The notes: a model not told the origin generated them from the sequence alone. A DNA stretch of 64,000 nucleotides from Porites lobata (GCA_942486035.1 CALNXK010000034.1:840001-904000), one strand, 5' to 3'; counted from the stretch's first letter, positions 1-12,850 are shown. Numbers and translations: made by a program.

Positions 1-67
1 AATTATTCATGAATTAGGGCTCGGAGGCAAAGGAAATTTAGTAGAGTAAATTGTATCAAATTAATAT

Positions 68-113
68 CATTATTTATTATTATTATTATTATTATCACAT
101 CATTATTATTATT
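68..113. repeat. ATT microsatellite
   Basis: tatt/attatt trinucleotide run with a short interruption. Confidence 0.8.
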
Positions 114-447
114 ATTTCCCTTTTAACACTATCAGTTGTGAAAAATACATTGCAGTAAAGGACAGTGACACAGAATTGGCACATCTAGAACACCTGTCAC
201 AGTTTGTGCCCACAAACCCACTGTCATTAGTCTTGTCCCCTCAGTGCTCAAACTACCTCCCTGTGCACACCAAGTATGGTAAAAGTATAGCTACACTCCT
301 GTGCCAGATGTTAATTATACAAATGAAAAGTTTCTTAACTGACAGGAGCACAACATTTGCCTGGTTTAAAAAAAAAATAAATTTCTGGACTAAGAGGAAG
401 TACTCCGTAATAAAAATAAAAATTTTTTAAGGTATTTTTTCTCTTAC

Positions 448-3022
448 TCCATGCAGAAAACCAGCCCTCCATTTGGTCCAAGTTTCAAATCCTCAGCTTC
501 CATAACATCTTCTAGCTCCACCAGCTCCCTCACATCTATGAGGCCACAATAAACAAGAAATAAGCAACAAGATACATACATGTACAGTGTTGACTATAAA
601 GGGTGAAGTAAAAAACTACACTTCTATTTGGAAGTACACATAAAATAAATAGGTCACACTGCAGAATCTTAAACTAATTCTTATTTGGTATAATTTTTGC
701 AAGCAATCCAAGATTCTGAGAAAGCTACAACAATCAGGGAAATGCTCACTCACTGCCTAGTTGACACGAAAAGGCTGCTACTCACAGAAAAATTAATAAC
801 ATTTTTCAAGCGCAGGAATAAATTCACCACATTAATTTGTTTCTAAAATCTTGAGTTTCCCTTATACAAATAACTATACCCATTTATAAATGATATAAAA
901 TAAAGCAAATATGTGGGTAAATAAGGGTGCCATCCACAGGTTTAAAATTAATATTTTGTATCACCAGTCCATCAGTCAAATGCACTTTTTCAGCATCCTC
1001 AGATTTAAAATTCACCAAGGAAGCCCCCCTGATCCTCCCTCTACCCCCACATCATGGTGGCTGTGAGCCAATCCATGCCTTTTGATCAACTTTGTTGCCA
1101 ACAAGATGTACTTAAATTTCTTCCACTTAAAGTTTCTGAAAAACCCTACCTAATCACATTAATTATTTTCATTAGCAATTAGTTTTCCTATGCATGAACA
1201 AGTGTACCTTAAATATATAATTTTACGTATGGTTGCATTTTTAATCACCAAAATAATGCTGAAGTTTCTTTGAACTTCATAGTCATGCTGATTATCACAG
1301 ACAGTGCATGAAAATGAAATAAAGCAACAAACTGAAAAATATTAATAATGAACTCACCTGCTAAAACCGGATAACCAAAGTGTTCAGCAGCTGGATCAAG
1401 GTTAACCACATGAACTGATCTTTGTACATTTTCGCAGTGTTGCAGAATTGTAGTACAATAAGTTGACTGAAAACAACAAAATGGCCTCAACTAGGAGAGC
1501 ACTGCAAAGCACTTGCACAGGGCCATATATAGCCAGACATAAATTCTCATCAAGATAATATCCAAGAAAAACTATCTTTATAACCACGTTTGTTTACTTC
1601 TTTGTAAATGCATTAGCACAAGAAACTTCAAATTTTCACCAAGGCAACTACAGCTTCTTCACTACTGACTATGCAGATGCATGCAAATACAGTGTGCAAC
1701 ATGCAATTTAAAAAACAATTCAGTAAATATTATAAAGTTACATAATGTGGTAACAGTCTGACTGATAATCCAAGAGGCTGGTGGTGGTAAATTTATTTAA
1801 AATCTAGAGTGTTGAAATAATCATTATTGTACTCCCAAAAAGGCAAAGTTCTTTTCCTCTTCACAATATTTTCTTCCTTGAAACCCATATTACTCTAATA
1901 AGAAAATTACTCCAACAACCCATACCCTAGCCTGAGAAAAAAACCAACATTTCATTTTTTTTCCGGCTTCCTCGCGAAATGATGTCTGTCTGAGAAACGC
2001 CTGCAGGAAATTCCATACTGATGATGTGAACCACCCAGAATGCAGATCAAGGTACCTAGTGCTTCTGGTTGGTTGTGTGGCAAGGAAAATTTGCTTCAAC
2101 CAGTCAGAAACACTATCCAGATCTGGATAGTGACAGGTCAACCATGTAAAATTTCGGCACTCGTTCCTCAGACCACAGAGAGATCACTCTCTATTTGCAT
2201 GGCAGTTGTTGTTATTGAAATCAGGGCATGCCTGTGTTCACAGGTCATTTGGCGAAGAAACCACTGGTGGTGTCGCAAAATGCCGGCTGTTTTCTCAGGC
2301 TGCCCTTACCTCCGTTCTTAAACACCAAAAAATGGTAAGGAAAGATAAGAAAGACCTTAAAAAATCCATTAATGGACATCTCTGCAAAGTGGATACCAGT
2401 GGAACTAACCAAGGAAAATTTCAATGACATTTTTTCAACTGAAAGAAATTTCCAATCAACTCAGATCAAAGCAACCCGTCATGTTTTGACCAAAATTCTG
2501 GTTACTTCAAAACTTCAGTGCTGTGGGACTGGTTTTGGTTCAAGCAGTCATGTCAAAGTGGGCCACCTTCAGATATGAGGGCCACTTTTTCCTGAAAATG
2601 TTTATACAGTGACCAAAGTGTTCCACCTAAGTTTTAGCAAAATGTTCTTGAAATTTTGAGATGATTGAAACCAACCTTAGAATCACAGAGTGATGAGCTC
2701 AGGATCTTTAACCAGTGTGTGGGACAAACGCGGACTGCAGACTGGCAGGTAAAAGAAGTAAACATTTGATTGTTGTAGACTTTTAAATGACTTAAACTTT
2801 TAGGCATAGGGACTAAGTAAAAGCATTCCACAACAAGGTTTTCCTTGTTCTGCCAGTCTGCAAGTCTACATTTGTCGCACACCGATCTTTAACAATTAAA
2901 ACAGGCCCCCGAACATACAGAGCCAGCACAATCTTGCTGCAGCACAAACGACTACCCATATTTTTCACTATACCTACCTTACCGCTTCCAGCGGGTCCCA
3001 TTACCAACTGCGCATACCTCAT
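448..3022 (-). CDS. GPN3: GPN-loop GTPase 3, 5' three coding exons (gene continues beyond left edge)
   Basis: Seen: three minus-strand exons join in frame: 2978-3022 (MRYAQLVMGPAGSGK), 1358-1466 (starts STYCTTILQHCENVQ and includes VVNLDPAAEHF) and 448-535 (includes VRELVELEDVMEA and GPNGGLVFCME). Every border has a GT donor and AG acceptor, and the phases (0, 1, 0) keep the frame. Exon 1 ends inside the P-loop GxxGxGK-ST, so an intron splits the nucleotide-binding motif between Lys and Ser. Exon 3 carries the Gly-Pro-Asn insert that names the family. Known: GPN3 is a cytosolic GTPase of about 280 residues that works with GPN1 in assembly and nuclear import of RNA polymerase II. Only about 80 residues are in the window; the G3-G5 motifs should follow to the left. 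The start is the only ATG before the P-loop and matches the family N-terminus closely. GPN2 is less likely because the N-terminal wording is that of GPN3. Confidence 0.93.
1930..2301. mobile_element. Palindromic-ended repeat, AGCCTGAGAA ends, copy 1
   Basis: Left agcctgagaaaa and right ttttctcaggct are inverted. The inner block cttctggttggttgtgtggcaaggaaaatttg matches the copy at 30439-30713. It lies in intron 1 of GPN3. Confidence 0.6.
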
Positions 3023-3203
3023 ACTTTCACTTTTTTATGACACTTTTCTCGTGCAGAGATTCCCCATTAATTTGGAAGAAAAATTTAAAAAAGACGAGGC
3101 CATTTTGGAAAGTGCACGTTTGATTCTGCACGTTATGTATGGTATCATATTGTGTAACTAGAAGCATCATTTCCAGTCTCCAAACGGCCTCGAGGGTTAC
3201 TGG

Positions 3204-3242
3204 TTATTATTATTATTATTATTTATTATTATTATTTATTAT
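3204..3242. repeat. TTA microsatellite
   Basis: Run of tat/tta trinucleotides with small breaks. Confidence 0.8.
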
Positions 3243-3346
3243 AATACGAGCACAAGGTGCTGATATCATGAGGGCCATTAGGGTCTGGGAAAATCAGAAG
3301 GACTAACTTAAAAATAGGTTACTGTAGTAACCCAGTACTGTCTAGT

Positions 3347-3831
3347 ACTGTCGAACCTCCCCCGTAAGCGACTTAGCGACCACCCAAAATGCAAAGACTG
3401 AGTGGTCACTTACGGGAGGTGGTCCTTTACAATTAACAATCGAACCACAGGGGGTCTCTTCCGAGAAGAGGTCCAGGTACATCTACTTTATGGAAGATAA
3501 TTGATTGCATCCAATGTCTAAGTTAGGATATGTGTAGTTCCATGTTGTCACTTAAGTTCTTCGTATATTCTAACTACATGTAACTAGCGTACTGAAAATA
3601 GCGAAAATAGAGATCAGAGAATGCGCCAAGTGGTCGCTTACAAGGGGTTAAAAGAATGGAAAATCAGTAACTGTCAGGCCCAAAAAGTGTTCGTGGTCGC
3701 TTACAGGGTGGTCGATTACTAGAGGTTGCAACTGTGAGGCTTTGAAAGGGAAAGTTTTGGTGTTTTGGATTGGCGGTCGCTTATGGGATGTGGTCGCTTA
3801 CGAGATTTGGTGGCACATGGAGGTTTAACTG
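3347..3831. mobile_element. TA-flanked palindromic element, CTGTCGAACCTCC ends
   Basis: Left ctgtcgaacctcc and right ggaggtttaactg are inverted; TA flanks. The interior repeats the words ggtcgcttac and cgacttagcgaccacc. Confidence 0.6.
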
Positions 3832-4093
3832 TAGCACATTTCAAAAATAAGCTTAACTAATAAAACTTGAAAAGTAAATAAAAAGCTTGCGATCCGATAG
3901 AATTCCAAAATATGGTTTTTAATAATCATAATTGATTTATACACCTTCATCTCCCTTAGAATATATATTGTTAAAAAGTTTCGATCCATTTCTGTGAAAA
4001 GCCTTTCGCCCACTCTCAGTTCTAAGTTTAGGGACTATTACTCTTTAAAAAACATTAGTGGGGACATGGAAATCCCCTCAAGCATTTGAATGT

Positions 4094-5060
4094 TAAGGTG
4101 GTTCGACGGATTTTTCTAAGCAATACCTCCTAAGTTTGCGCATTATCTACGTCACCATTACATGTAATAAAGATATGGAAACATGATTATCACAGCTTTA
4201 TCAGACAAAGATGGTTTGCAATGTTATGTTTAGATCCGTGAAAGGTTTGAACCCAGGAGTCATTTCAAAAGGTTGAGTTTGATCATCCGGGTGAACCTTT
4301 TGTTATGTTTATATGTTGACACCAGGGTCGTCATAGCAACAAAATGACGCCATTATCTTTTAATTGGAGCCTTGTTTCTCGGCACTAGGAGATTTTTTCC
4401 ACAATCGCTCACGGGAGCTTTTTCTTCAATGCCTGTCCCAACGTTCGTTAGGTTTTAGCAAAATCTCTTGGAGCGTTTTCGAGATATTTGGTATGAATTT
4501 TTTATGGTAAGAAATACGGTGAAAACTGGACAATCTTGATGTTCGGCTGTTATCTTTTCAAAACGAAGCAAGCGCTTATGACGGCAATTTCACCTCATAG
4601 TAGTTTCATTCTTTTTAAAAACGTAGAGAAAGATCACAGGGATAACTTTAGCCGATAGCTAGAAAGAAGGATTTGAAGTGTTCTACCTGTAACTCCATTT
4701 AGGTCTCAGCAAACAGATGAGTGAATAATTTTGAAACCCCGCCTTGAAGGATTTTTTAAAAAAATACGATATGCTCTATGATTACTCGCCGTTTTATATG
4801 ACCCCAAAGTTTCAGGATCACTGAAAATTTGTAACGCAATATATATATATATAATGAGGACTCCAAAACGCTATTTTTTTGTTGGAAATTTCGTGTATCA
4901 TGAAGTGACAGCTATTTATTCCTCAGACGTATCGTCTATATATATTTTCGTGGACAACAATAGCTAACATTTCTGTACATCTCAAAAGCATTGTTAGTTA
5001 CAGTGTTTCATTTTACGTGAAAACGAAACTTGGAGATAATACCTCTGAATAATAAGATGT
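4094..5060. mobile_element. Truncated copy of the ~1 kb ggtggctcga inverted-repeat element
   Basis: Begins taaggtggttcgacgg and shares aatacctcctaagtttg, gtcatagcaacaaaatgacg, ggcactagga and acaatagctaacatttctg with the full copy at 45875-46875. The right terminal repeat is not visible. Confidence 0.55.
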
Positions 5061-5606
5061 TTTACGTGTAAACACGAAAATGACGGCAAATAATTTTTAT
5101 AGCGTTACAAGTTTTCAATGATGACTTCAAGGCTCGGTCTGGCCAGCCAAAATAACGTTTGAGAAAGTTTAAGCCTTGTTACTTAGCTTTACAAAAGTCT
5201 TTGGACATCTCCTTTTTTTAAATATGTTTGGCTGATTAGATCTCTTTTCTTCGGATCCATCGTTGACAACCAGCAAGATCTTCGTCCACGGTTTCTTGCA
5301 GTTGTAATGAATTTCTTTGAAAGAATGGAGCAATAGCTGTGACAGACCAATCTGTGCTGGGATAAGACCACATGAAAGTTACTTGTTCGGGGTTATTGGT
5401 ACCTGAACTGACCTACACTGACACAGAAGTTTACCTCGTACAGTTCTTAGCAGACTTTGGAACGCGGAAGAAAGTCGGTGGAAAAGGAAACGCACGTTAC
5501 CATACAGAGCACAACAGACCACGCCCTAATGGGAAACATTTCGCCATGAACTGTGGGTATACATTGCTGCGCAGAGACGACGAGACGGCGACAAGTTCCT
5601 ACGAGC

Positions 5607-8600
5607 ATGGCGGCTACACGAAGATTGAGCAAGGTAAGGGATTATTTAAAGCGAAACTCTTTGTGATTTTACCGAAAACGAACCCTATTCGAACAAAAAC
5701 TTTTTAAGTAAAAGTTTCAGAAAAGACTTTTTATATTTATGCCTTCAAACATGGATGTATTTTGACAAATGTCGCTCAGATTGTTGGGCAACTCCATGAC
5801 TAACAATTTTAGATTTGATCTCATTTGTCCTTAGTTTCAAAATGCAGCTGTCTTGTTTAGTTTACTCTTTAGTTGCCTGAAAGTTAACTGAAATGGTCTT
5901 GTTTTATCTTAATAATTTTTTTTTATTCTCGAGACACATTAAGTGAAATGCCCTACGCTGAATTTACTTACCGTTTGCAGATCCGTAAGCTTTATTTTTT
6001 GTGATGATTAGACTTGCATCATGATATTCGCAGTGCATGTGTGTTGGTGACCTGATCTTCCCATTCTTCCAGGAACTGAACGACATCAGAGCGTCTGGGA
6101 TCAAAATATTTCGAAATATTGAAGTAGATGAGCAAAGTATTTTAAATTGGCAAGGATTAATTGTGCCGGTAAGTTAAACTCGCAGACTGCATATAGATTG
6201 TGTTATTTTGCGAAGGGCTTGCTCTAGTTCCTGTTTCGGATGATATTCTTCGACATCATGCCAACTGAGGAAAAATTTTTCGCAGTTTGGAATAAGTTGT
6301 CTTTTATGTGATTATGGGAAACCAACTGTGATTGGGACCAATTGTTCTTTCAGCCTCGCTCATACTTAAGCTACTTGAAAGAGAATATTCTGTGACCCTT
6401 GTTCACTGTTTTTCTCTGAAGAAATATTTCATTATCGGTGAAGGTGTTCATTTTGCAACCATGGTACAGAAAAGGATTGACATTCACTTGTCCAGCTGTT
6501 AAGTGCTCTTCTAGTTTTACTTGTCCATATGTAAGTCCAGTTGTCTAGTTGTATACCTGCCAACTTTTTCTGACTCAAATGCGAGAGATTTTCACCTTGT
6601 CATGACTGGGTTTTCCGGAAACGTACTGGTGACAACTTTCTGAAGACTTCCGAACATTGCCAAAGCCTAGTTAATGCTGGGCATTTACTAGGCTTCATTC
6701 CAGTGGAAAAAGCTTTTGGGAAAACTTTTAGGATCATGAGATTTGATTAAAGGAAGTGTGGCAAGGTGGTTAAAAAAGATTTGTACAAAAATTTTGGGGT
6801 CAAGTTTATGTTTTTTTTTTGCTCTTTGTTTGGCCTTCTTGACTGAATTGTGTTAGTTCTGGTATGGTTTGAAAGATCTCTTCCCCCTTCACAAGTTAGA
6901 TGACAAAGTTGTCCTTGACACATCACAAGCGGTGGAAGGGATGTGGATCTGCTTGGGCAGTTATTGGCAGCTCCGGGGTGAATGGGTTAGGATAATCATA
7001 AAATTATGTGTGCATTCTTGAATCTTATTCATCTGGAGCAAAATGTCAATACTGAATTGCAACGTTGATTTGAAAAATGTCATTTGTAGGGTACATATTG
7101 AGTATTGGATAATGTGTCACAATGAAATTATTTTCAAGGTGAGGGAGAGCTCATTGGAGGCTTTGGTGTACATATTATTTTAAGCACCTGTTAAGAGGGG
7201 ATTACAGAAGAAATACAGATAAATTTACTGTAATGGACTGATACAAGAATGTCCTGTAGGGAAGGAACTTTCTCTTTGTCTTCATCATTGTCTGGTCATT
7301 TTCTTTGGTAATGGCTGCATGTACCATTTGGTTGGTATTATGTGCCAACTTAATGCTATATGTAACTTTATGGCCCTTTTCTTCAACAGGAAAATGCACC
7401 CTACAGCAAGGGTGCTTTTAAAATAGAGATAAATTTCCCTGCAGAATATCCTTTTAAGCCACCAAAGGTGAGTCTGTCTACTTCTTAATTGCATTGGACT
7501 CAGGTCTATAACACTGAAGTTTAATAACCTTCAAATTGAGGTTATCAAAACAACAGTTTTGTCTCACCAACAGTCAGGACTATCCAGGAGTGGACTACAC
7601 TCACCTGGTCAATCATATTCAACCTACTAATGACAATAACCCTGAGTTTAGCTAATATTTAAGAATACTAACCATTTTGATTAGGAAAGCACCCCAGTAA
7701 GAACAGGTGATTTAAGCTATGCTGTATTGTGTTATGCAGGGCGGTCATTTAGGGCGTGGGGCCAGGGATTTTCCCTGGCTACTATGAGAGTGACCCCCAG
7801 CTACTTTTGTAGAGAAATAAAAGAAAAATAGAACCAAAAGAAATTCCTTGCTGTTTGATTTCCCATTTTCTTGTTGTATTACTGTTTCCCAGTAACTTAA
7901 AATCTTAGTGGTCTAGCCTTGGTCATGAAGTTATGATATCTTGCCTGTTGTAGTTATTATTATTATTTTCCTTTTTTTTTTTTTTTACTAAAATCTGTAC
8001 TTATCAGTAATGAATTATTGTTAAGCAAACTGTTATTGTTAATGATTATCTTTCAGATCACTTTTAAGACAAAGATTTATCATCCTAACATTGATGAAAA
8101 GGGCCAGGTATGCTTGCCTATCATCAGCCCTGAAAACTGGAAACCTGCCATTAGGACTGATAAAGGTGGGTTAGTGCCCTAAGTTTCAAACCTGGTTAGG
8201 CTAAATACAAAGCAAAGCAAACATATGTACATGTCTTGATTCTCAGGACATGGAACTTGCAAGCAACATGATACTAAAACTAATCCATCCTAAAAATCAG
8301 CCAAGAGTTTCATGTTACTTGTAGAAAATTGAGTTCGATGAAATTTCCATTTGGCTGAGGTGTCCGCATTAAGGACATTAACGAGGGTGGCTTTCTATGA
8401 GAATCTGTTGATTGGAGGAGAAAAAAGTGGTCATTATCTGCTTTAACGGGCGTCCATATAAGCAGGTCAAATTTAGAGAAAAAGTAAGGGCTTTCTCCAG
8501 GGACAAAGAAAACTGTCTGCAATAATGAGGATGTCTGTATTAAGTGGGTGTCCATAAAGCAGGGTTCGGATGTATTGTTATTTGACCTTGCTCAACTGAA

Positions 8601-9626
8601 CTGGTCATCAATGTACATCACTTTAAAGCCAAGACAATCAAAAAAGGTATTGGTAATAGCTAAAAAGTTTACTCATTTACTTGCAATTTACACACCTATT
8701 AGTTATTAACAAAATAAGAAAATCGCTAAAGTGAACATTTTGATTTTTTCATTTCACAAGCTTGATGGATCTGCAACTCAAATTTTAGGTATTACAACCA
8801 ATATCTAGCTTGAAAGCAAGGTGTTATTACTCGTGAATAAACATGTGTGCACTCAGGTTGGCTAGTTAAATTACTCGTTATTTTTACACTGGGCTCTGCA
8901 TTGGTTACTCAGCCTCTCCTTAGTATTGTTATTTATTATATAAACATCAGTGAAATACCAGGTAAACTTTCGGGCAAAAACATGATATCTTCAATTGTGG
9001 AAATAACACATTAGTTTCACATGTGAAAAGATCACCATTGCTATGGCTACATAATAAATTGCATCTTTTACAAGAAACTATTAAAGTGAAATGGTTTGGT
9101 ATGTCATTGGTGTTTATATTATGAATAGAATATTACATGGCTGCTTGTAGATATGAGATTTCTCTTTGAGTGTTGAAAAGTGAACAGCAAACAAGTGAAA
9201 TACGTGTATTTTTCAACACCTGAAGAGAAATTTTGTATCTCCATGCGGGCATGAATTACAGTCAACTCTCTCTAAGACAGACACCTTTGGGACCGGCACT
9301 AAGTGTCCGTCTTAGAGAGGTGTCTGTCTTATAGAGAGTCAAATAAAAGGAGTAAAGAAAGGCATGGACCAACTCTAGGTGTCCGTTTTACAGAGGTGTC
9401 CGTCTTATAGAGGTGTCCGTTAAGAGAGAGTCGACTATATCCTCTATTTACAAACTTCTTTCTTGTTTCAGTGATTCAAGCTCTTGTGGCTCTCATACAT
9501 GATCCTGAACCAGAACACCCACTCCGTGGAGACCTAGCTGAGGAGTACATCAAGGATAGAAAAAAGTTTAATAAGACTGCTGAAGAATTCACAAAGAAAT
9601 ATGCTGAAAAAAGACCTGCTGACTGA
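5607..9626 (+). CDS. UBE2L3: Ubiquitin-conjugating enzyme E2 L3 (UbcH7 class), complete
   Basis: Seen: five exons, 5607-5633, 6073-6168, 7390-7467, 8057-8165 and 9472-9626, give an uninterrupted 154-residue protein, the same length as human UBE2L3. It starts MAATRRLSK, carries the E2 fold with the HPN motif, and has the catalytic cysteine at residue 86 in GQVCLPII. Phe63 (ligase contact), Pro88 and His119 are all present; these mark the L3 class, which is reactive to cysteine and works with HECT and RBR ligases rather than transferring directly to lysine. It ends KKYAEKRPAD. Known: it takes ubiquitin from E1 and passes it to ligases such as parkin, HOIP and ARIH1. A polyadenylation signal AATAAA lies at 10660-10665, so the 3' UTR is about 1 kb and is largely built of repeats. 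It is head to head with GPN3, 2.6 kb apart. Intron 4 holds at least three palindromic elements. Confidence 0.97.
8330..8575. mobile_element. Degenerate TA-flanked palindromic element (gtccgcattaagg type)
   Basis: Interior has gaggtgtccgcattaagg and tgtctgtattaagtgggtgtcc in a loose palindrome; the right end gcagggttcggatg-TA matches the CAGTCGAAC-like ends of related elements. UBE2L3 intron 4. Confidence 0.4.
8930..9255. repeat. Interspersed repeat shared with 63395-63740, inverted
   Basis: Shares ttatttattatataaacat, gaaatacca, gatgagatttctctt-like and aagagaaatttgtatctcc-like blocks with the sequence at the right end of the window. UBE2L3 intron 4. Confidence 0.5.
9260..9437. mobile_element. 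TA-flanked palindromic element, CAGTCAACTCTC ends
   Basis: Left cagtcaactctctctaagac and right taagagagagtcgacta are inverted. The interior repeats gtgtccgtcttatagag. It ends about 35 bases before the last UBE2L3 exon. Confidence 0.65.
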
Positions 9627-9731
9627 ACATCTTTTTGAATTTGCCTTCTTATTCTAAGACCAGTCTACAGTTAAAATCTAGCTTTGATGTAATCTCTGAT
9701 ATACACTGCTTAAATCCATCTTTGACATCCA

Positions 9732-9976
9732 GGGCCCAGTTGTTCGAACGCCAGTTAGCGCAAACCCACAGTTAAATTTTAACCTGGGGATCGTTTTCTT
9801 TTTATCAAAAGCACTCTCTGGGATAGTTTTCTCTATTCTTTTTACAGTATCCAATCATCAAATTGTAGGCAAAGAGAATCTAACTGAATTTGCTTTTTAA
9901 TCTCTCATATCTGAGTTCAAATTTCACACAAATAACCAAGGATTACCTTAACCCAGCTTCGAACAACCTTGCCCAG
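9732..9976. mobile_element. Palindromic-ended MITE, GGGCCCAGTTGTTCGAA ends
   Basis: Left gcccagttgttcgaacg and right ttcgaacaaccttgcc are inverted, with gcgcaaaccc and aaccaagg inner blocks. It lies in the 3' UTR of UBE2L3. Confidence 0.55.
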
Positions 9977-10039
9977 TATTATTAATAGTAGTTTTCAGTC
10001 TAGTCTGTAATAGATTTAGTCAGGCACAGCATACTGGTG

Positions 10040-10455
10040 AGTAAGGCCCCATTTACATGGAGAAAAGTTGTCCTGGGTAGAAGAATCACCCTCACAGCTG
10101 AGTCAAATTTAGCAAGCATTTATATGAGAAAAAAGTTGACCCCTTTGCCTAAGCCAGTAGTAGTCGCGCATGCTGTGATTGTCTAAAAGAGTGCTCATGC
10201 ATGCTCTGATTGTCTCGTCTTGACCTAGTTGACCTGGCTGGGCAAGCCAAAGTGTTTATTTGGAGAAAGGTTGGCCTGGCTAGGAAGGTCACCCTACCTC
10301 GAGTTCACAAATGGGAGAGCCGGCTAGGCAGGTCACCCATCCAACTTTATGTTTCTCGTGTAAACAGTTTGTCAAGGCTCCTACGGAAATAAAAGTTGGC
10401 TTGTCCAGGGTAGCTCAAGTAGGCAAGTGACCCTTCTACGTGGGACAAGTTTTGT
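10040..10455. repeat. Repeat in UBE2L3 3' UTR with gttgacctggctgggcaagcc units
   Basis: Similar phrases recur in both directions (ccatttacatggagaaaagttg, tttggagaaaggttggcctggc, tataaacaggtc). Looks like a palindromic MITE with degenerate ends. Confidence 0.4.
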
Positions 10456-10659
10456 GCATATAAACAGGTCATAATCTGATTGACTTTGATGATCTGCCTG
10501 TACTTTTAATCACTTGTGTTAGGGAATTGCAGATATTAGGCTGTATTGAATATTGTGTTTGGTTAGTTTCAGTGGCTGCAACTGATGACTTTATAAAGTG
10601 TAGTTTCCTCTTAGATTCAGTTCCAGCCAGCTTTCTTATACCTTTTTGAATGCTGTTAT

Positions 10660-10665
10660 AATAAA
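10660..10665 (+). promoter_or_regulatory. Polyadenylation signal of UBE2L3
   Basis: AATAAA is the first canonical hexamer seen well downstream of the UBE2L3 stop. The roughly 1 kb between is 3' UTR by inference and contains two repeat elements (9732-9976 and 10040-10455). Confidence 0.5.
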
Positions 10666-10801
10666 TTTACTGTAAGTAGTGTCGATGTGCTAGTTATTGT
10701 CAAAAATATTATTTCTTTTGTTTACATTTTCACAATATATTCTTAACTTAAACAGTCTCTCTTATTATTGCTTAGAAGTTTGAAAGTTCTAATAGGGAAT
10801 A

Positions 10802-10978
10802 GACCTTTTGGACCTAGCGATTCATGTGGTACAAAACCGCCATGCTGGAGAGCAAAAATCATACTGGGACAAGACAAACAAAAAACATACATAATTTATT
10901 TTAAATGGTAATGTCCTTTGTTTGTCTTGCTCTCCAGCATGGGGGTTTTGTACCACATGAATGGCTAGCTGCAAAGGG
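10802..10978. mobile_element. Palindromic MITE, cattcatgtggtacaaaaccgcc arms
   Basis: gattcatgtggtacaaaacc, catgctggagagcaa and gacaagacaaaca on the left are the complement of tgtttgtcttgctctccagc and ggttttgtaccacatgaat on the right. About 177 bases. Confidence 0.65.
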
Positions 10979-12531
10979 CTTTCTTGCCACTTTCAGATGA
11001 GAAGGGAACAGGACTCGGCTTAAAAGTGCCCTGCAATTGTTTCTGGTATAGTTACTGGTGACATGCCGGTCAGGCATTGGCCAATTTTTTCCCCTGCTTC
11101 TAATTACAGTCCCAGAAGCCTTTGGGAAAGTGAACTTGGCCCAGTTCCCTTCTAGTTTCTAAAAGGAGTGAATAGTAGGTAGAAAGGTTGCTTTTGTGGA
11201 TGTAAGAGGACAGAAGATTTTAAGAGCTATTTGAAAATTTTCTTTTTCATTTTGTTCAGGTATAGTCTTGTTGGTCAGTTCGATGCTTTTGTTAGTGATG
11301 TGAAATATAGTGTATTAACTAACTTTTGACACGTTCACCTTGTTTCCTTTTTGCACTTTAACAATCAAAGAGGAGCTACTGGGAAATTTGACTCACTTCT
11401 AATAGCAGTTGCTGTTAAACTAGGTGAAAATATAAGTGGCCCGTGTCAAGAACACTTGGTTTCACTTTAAAAAATTAAGAGGTCAAAGAAACATATTACT
11501 GATTCAATCCATTTCATCATGTTATTTGATCAATTTACGTGAGTACTGGGGACCTAGAGGACAAAGCAGATGTGTTAGAACTGGCTGAAAAGTAAGCAAC
11601 CTATTTCAGGAACTCTTATCCCACTCTGCTGTTTTAAAAACAAATCATTTGTTTTACAGTGAACACCTTAGTAGTCAGGAAATAGGAGCATGAATCTCAA
11701 AGAGTTTCCATTTAATTTCAATATTTGATTGTTCCACCTCTTCTCTCCACACCCCATCTTCCCCATCAAATGGGAAGGTTTACGGTCATCTCGCCATCAG
11801 AATATTTCACCACCAACCAACTAGCCACCAGCTGTGTAGCCTTCGAAAATAAGGAGCAAGTCAAGTATCCCGCCCAGGCATAACAATCAACTGGTTAACG
11901 GGGGTTATCATCTGAGATCTACGAGGTGAGTAGACTGTGTCTTGGTGACGAGTCTACTCCTTGATGGCCATTCCGTTTGTAGCGAGATGGTTTGGTGGTG
12001 AGGTGACTGGATAAATGGGAAGCATACTGAAAGACTGTCCTACTATGGTTAAAAGTTTCATGTGATCTGGAAAAGTGCTCTTTAAATATCTGTTTCTTTG
12101 ACTGAAGGCAGTGCTTAGGCAAATCAGCTTCTAGTTTCTCCGATGCACTAGTATATAATCAAAAGTTTTGAAAATAAGATCACCGGGGGGAAACTTCATT
12201 GTTGACGACTCTTAACAACAAGGAGTAATTTTTTGAGATCATCAGCAATTCCAAGAATTTGTTTCTTGGCATTAGGTGAGGTTTTGTTTTGGAGGAGTAT
12301 CTTAAGTACACCCATGTGGCAGTAAATTTGAACTAGGAGACACTTTTTAAAGAAAATTCATTTTTATTATAATGTTTCTGACTAACAAAATTATGTGAAT
12401 TAGTGAGATAAGCACATTCTATTCAAGTCAAGTAATACCATGCTCTCTTGTAGCTTTAGCATATCTCTTTTCTGAATAAACTTATTCGTGGTTGTTTTGG
12501 TTCAATTCTCATGTAAGGACCTGCATCTAAA

Positions 12532-12850
12532 TACCGTAAAATTCCGAAAATAAGCCCCTCCAAATATAAGCCCCCCGATCCGGTAACGCAAAAAACCTTC
12601 CGTTAAATCGCCCCTCCAAATATAAGTCCCCCGGGGGCTTGTACTCGGAAAACTGCCCTCAAATACAAAGTAAAACAAAGCAAAAACCGCAAATTTACTT
12701 CCAACTATAAGGCTAGCCTAATCGATTTTGAAACGCAAATTTCCGTCCGTAGATAAGCCTCTCCGAACATAAGCCCCTCCAAAAATAAGCCCCTCAAAAA
12801 GGGCCTTTAAAAAATATAAGCCCCGGGGCTTATTTTCGGAATTTTACGAT
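12532..12850. mobile_element. Palindromic element, TACCGTAAAATTCCGAAAATAAGCC ends
   Basis: Left taccgtaaaattccgaaaat and right attttcggaattttacg are inverted; the interior repeats aagcccctccaaatataagcc several times. Confidence 0.65.

Larger units (their letters stand above)
3023..5606. other. Intergenic region between GPN3 and UBE2L3
   Basis: No gene seen. It holds a TTA microsatellite, a TA-flanked palindromic element (3347-3831) and a truncated copy of a roughly 1 kb inverted-repeat element (4094-5060). The last 500 bases before the UBE2L3 start are unique-looking and should hold its promoter. A 111-codon open frame at 5372-5707 overlaps the UBE2L3 start in another frame and is treated as chance. 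Confidence 0.6.

Noticed and set aside
5372..5707. 111-codon plus-strand frame before and across the UBE2L3 start
   Set aside because: It overlaps the well-supported UBE2L3 first exon and its donor in another frame and has no recognisable domain.
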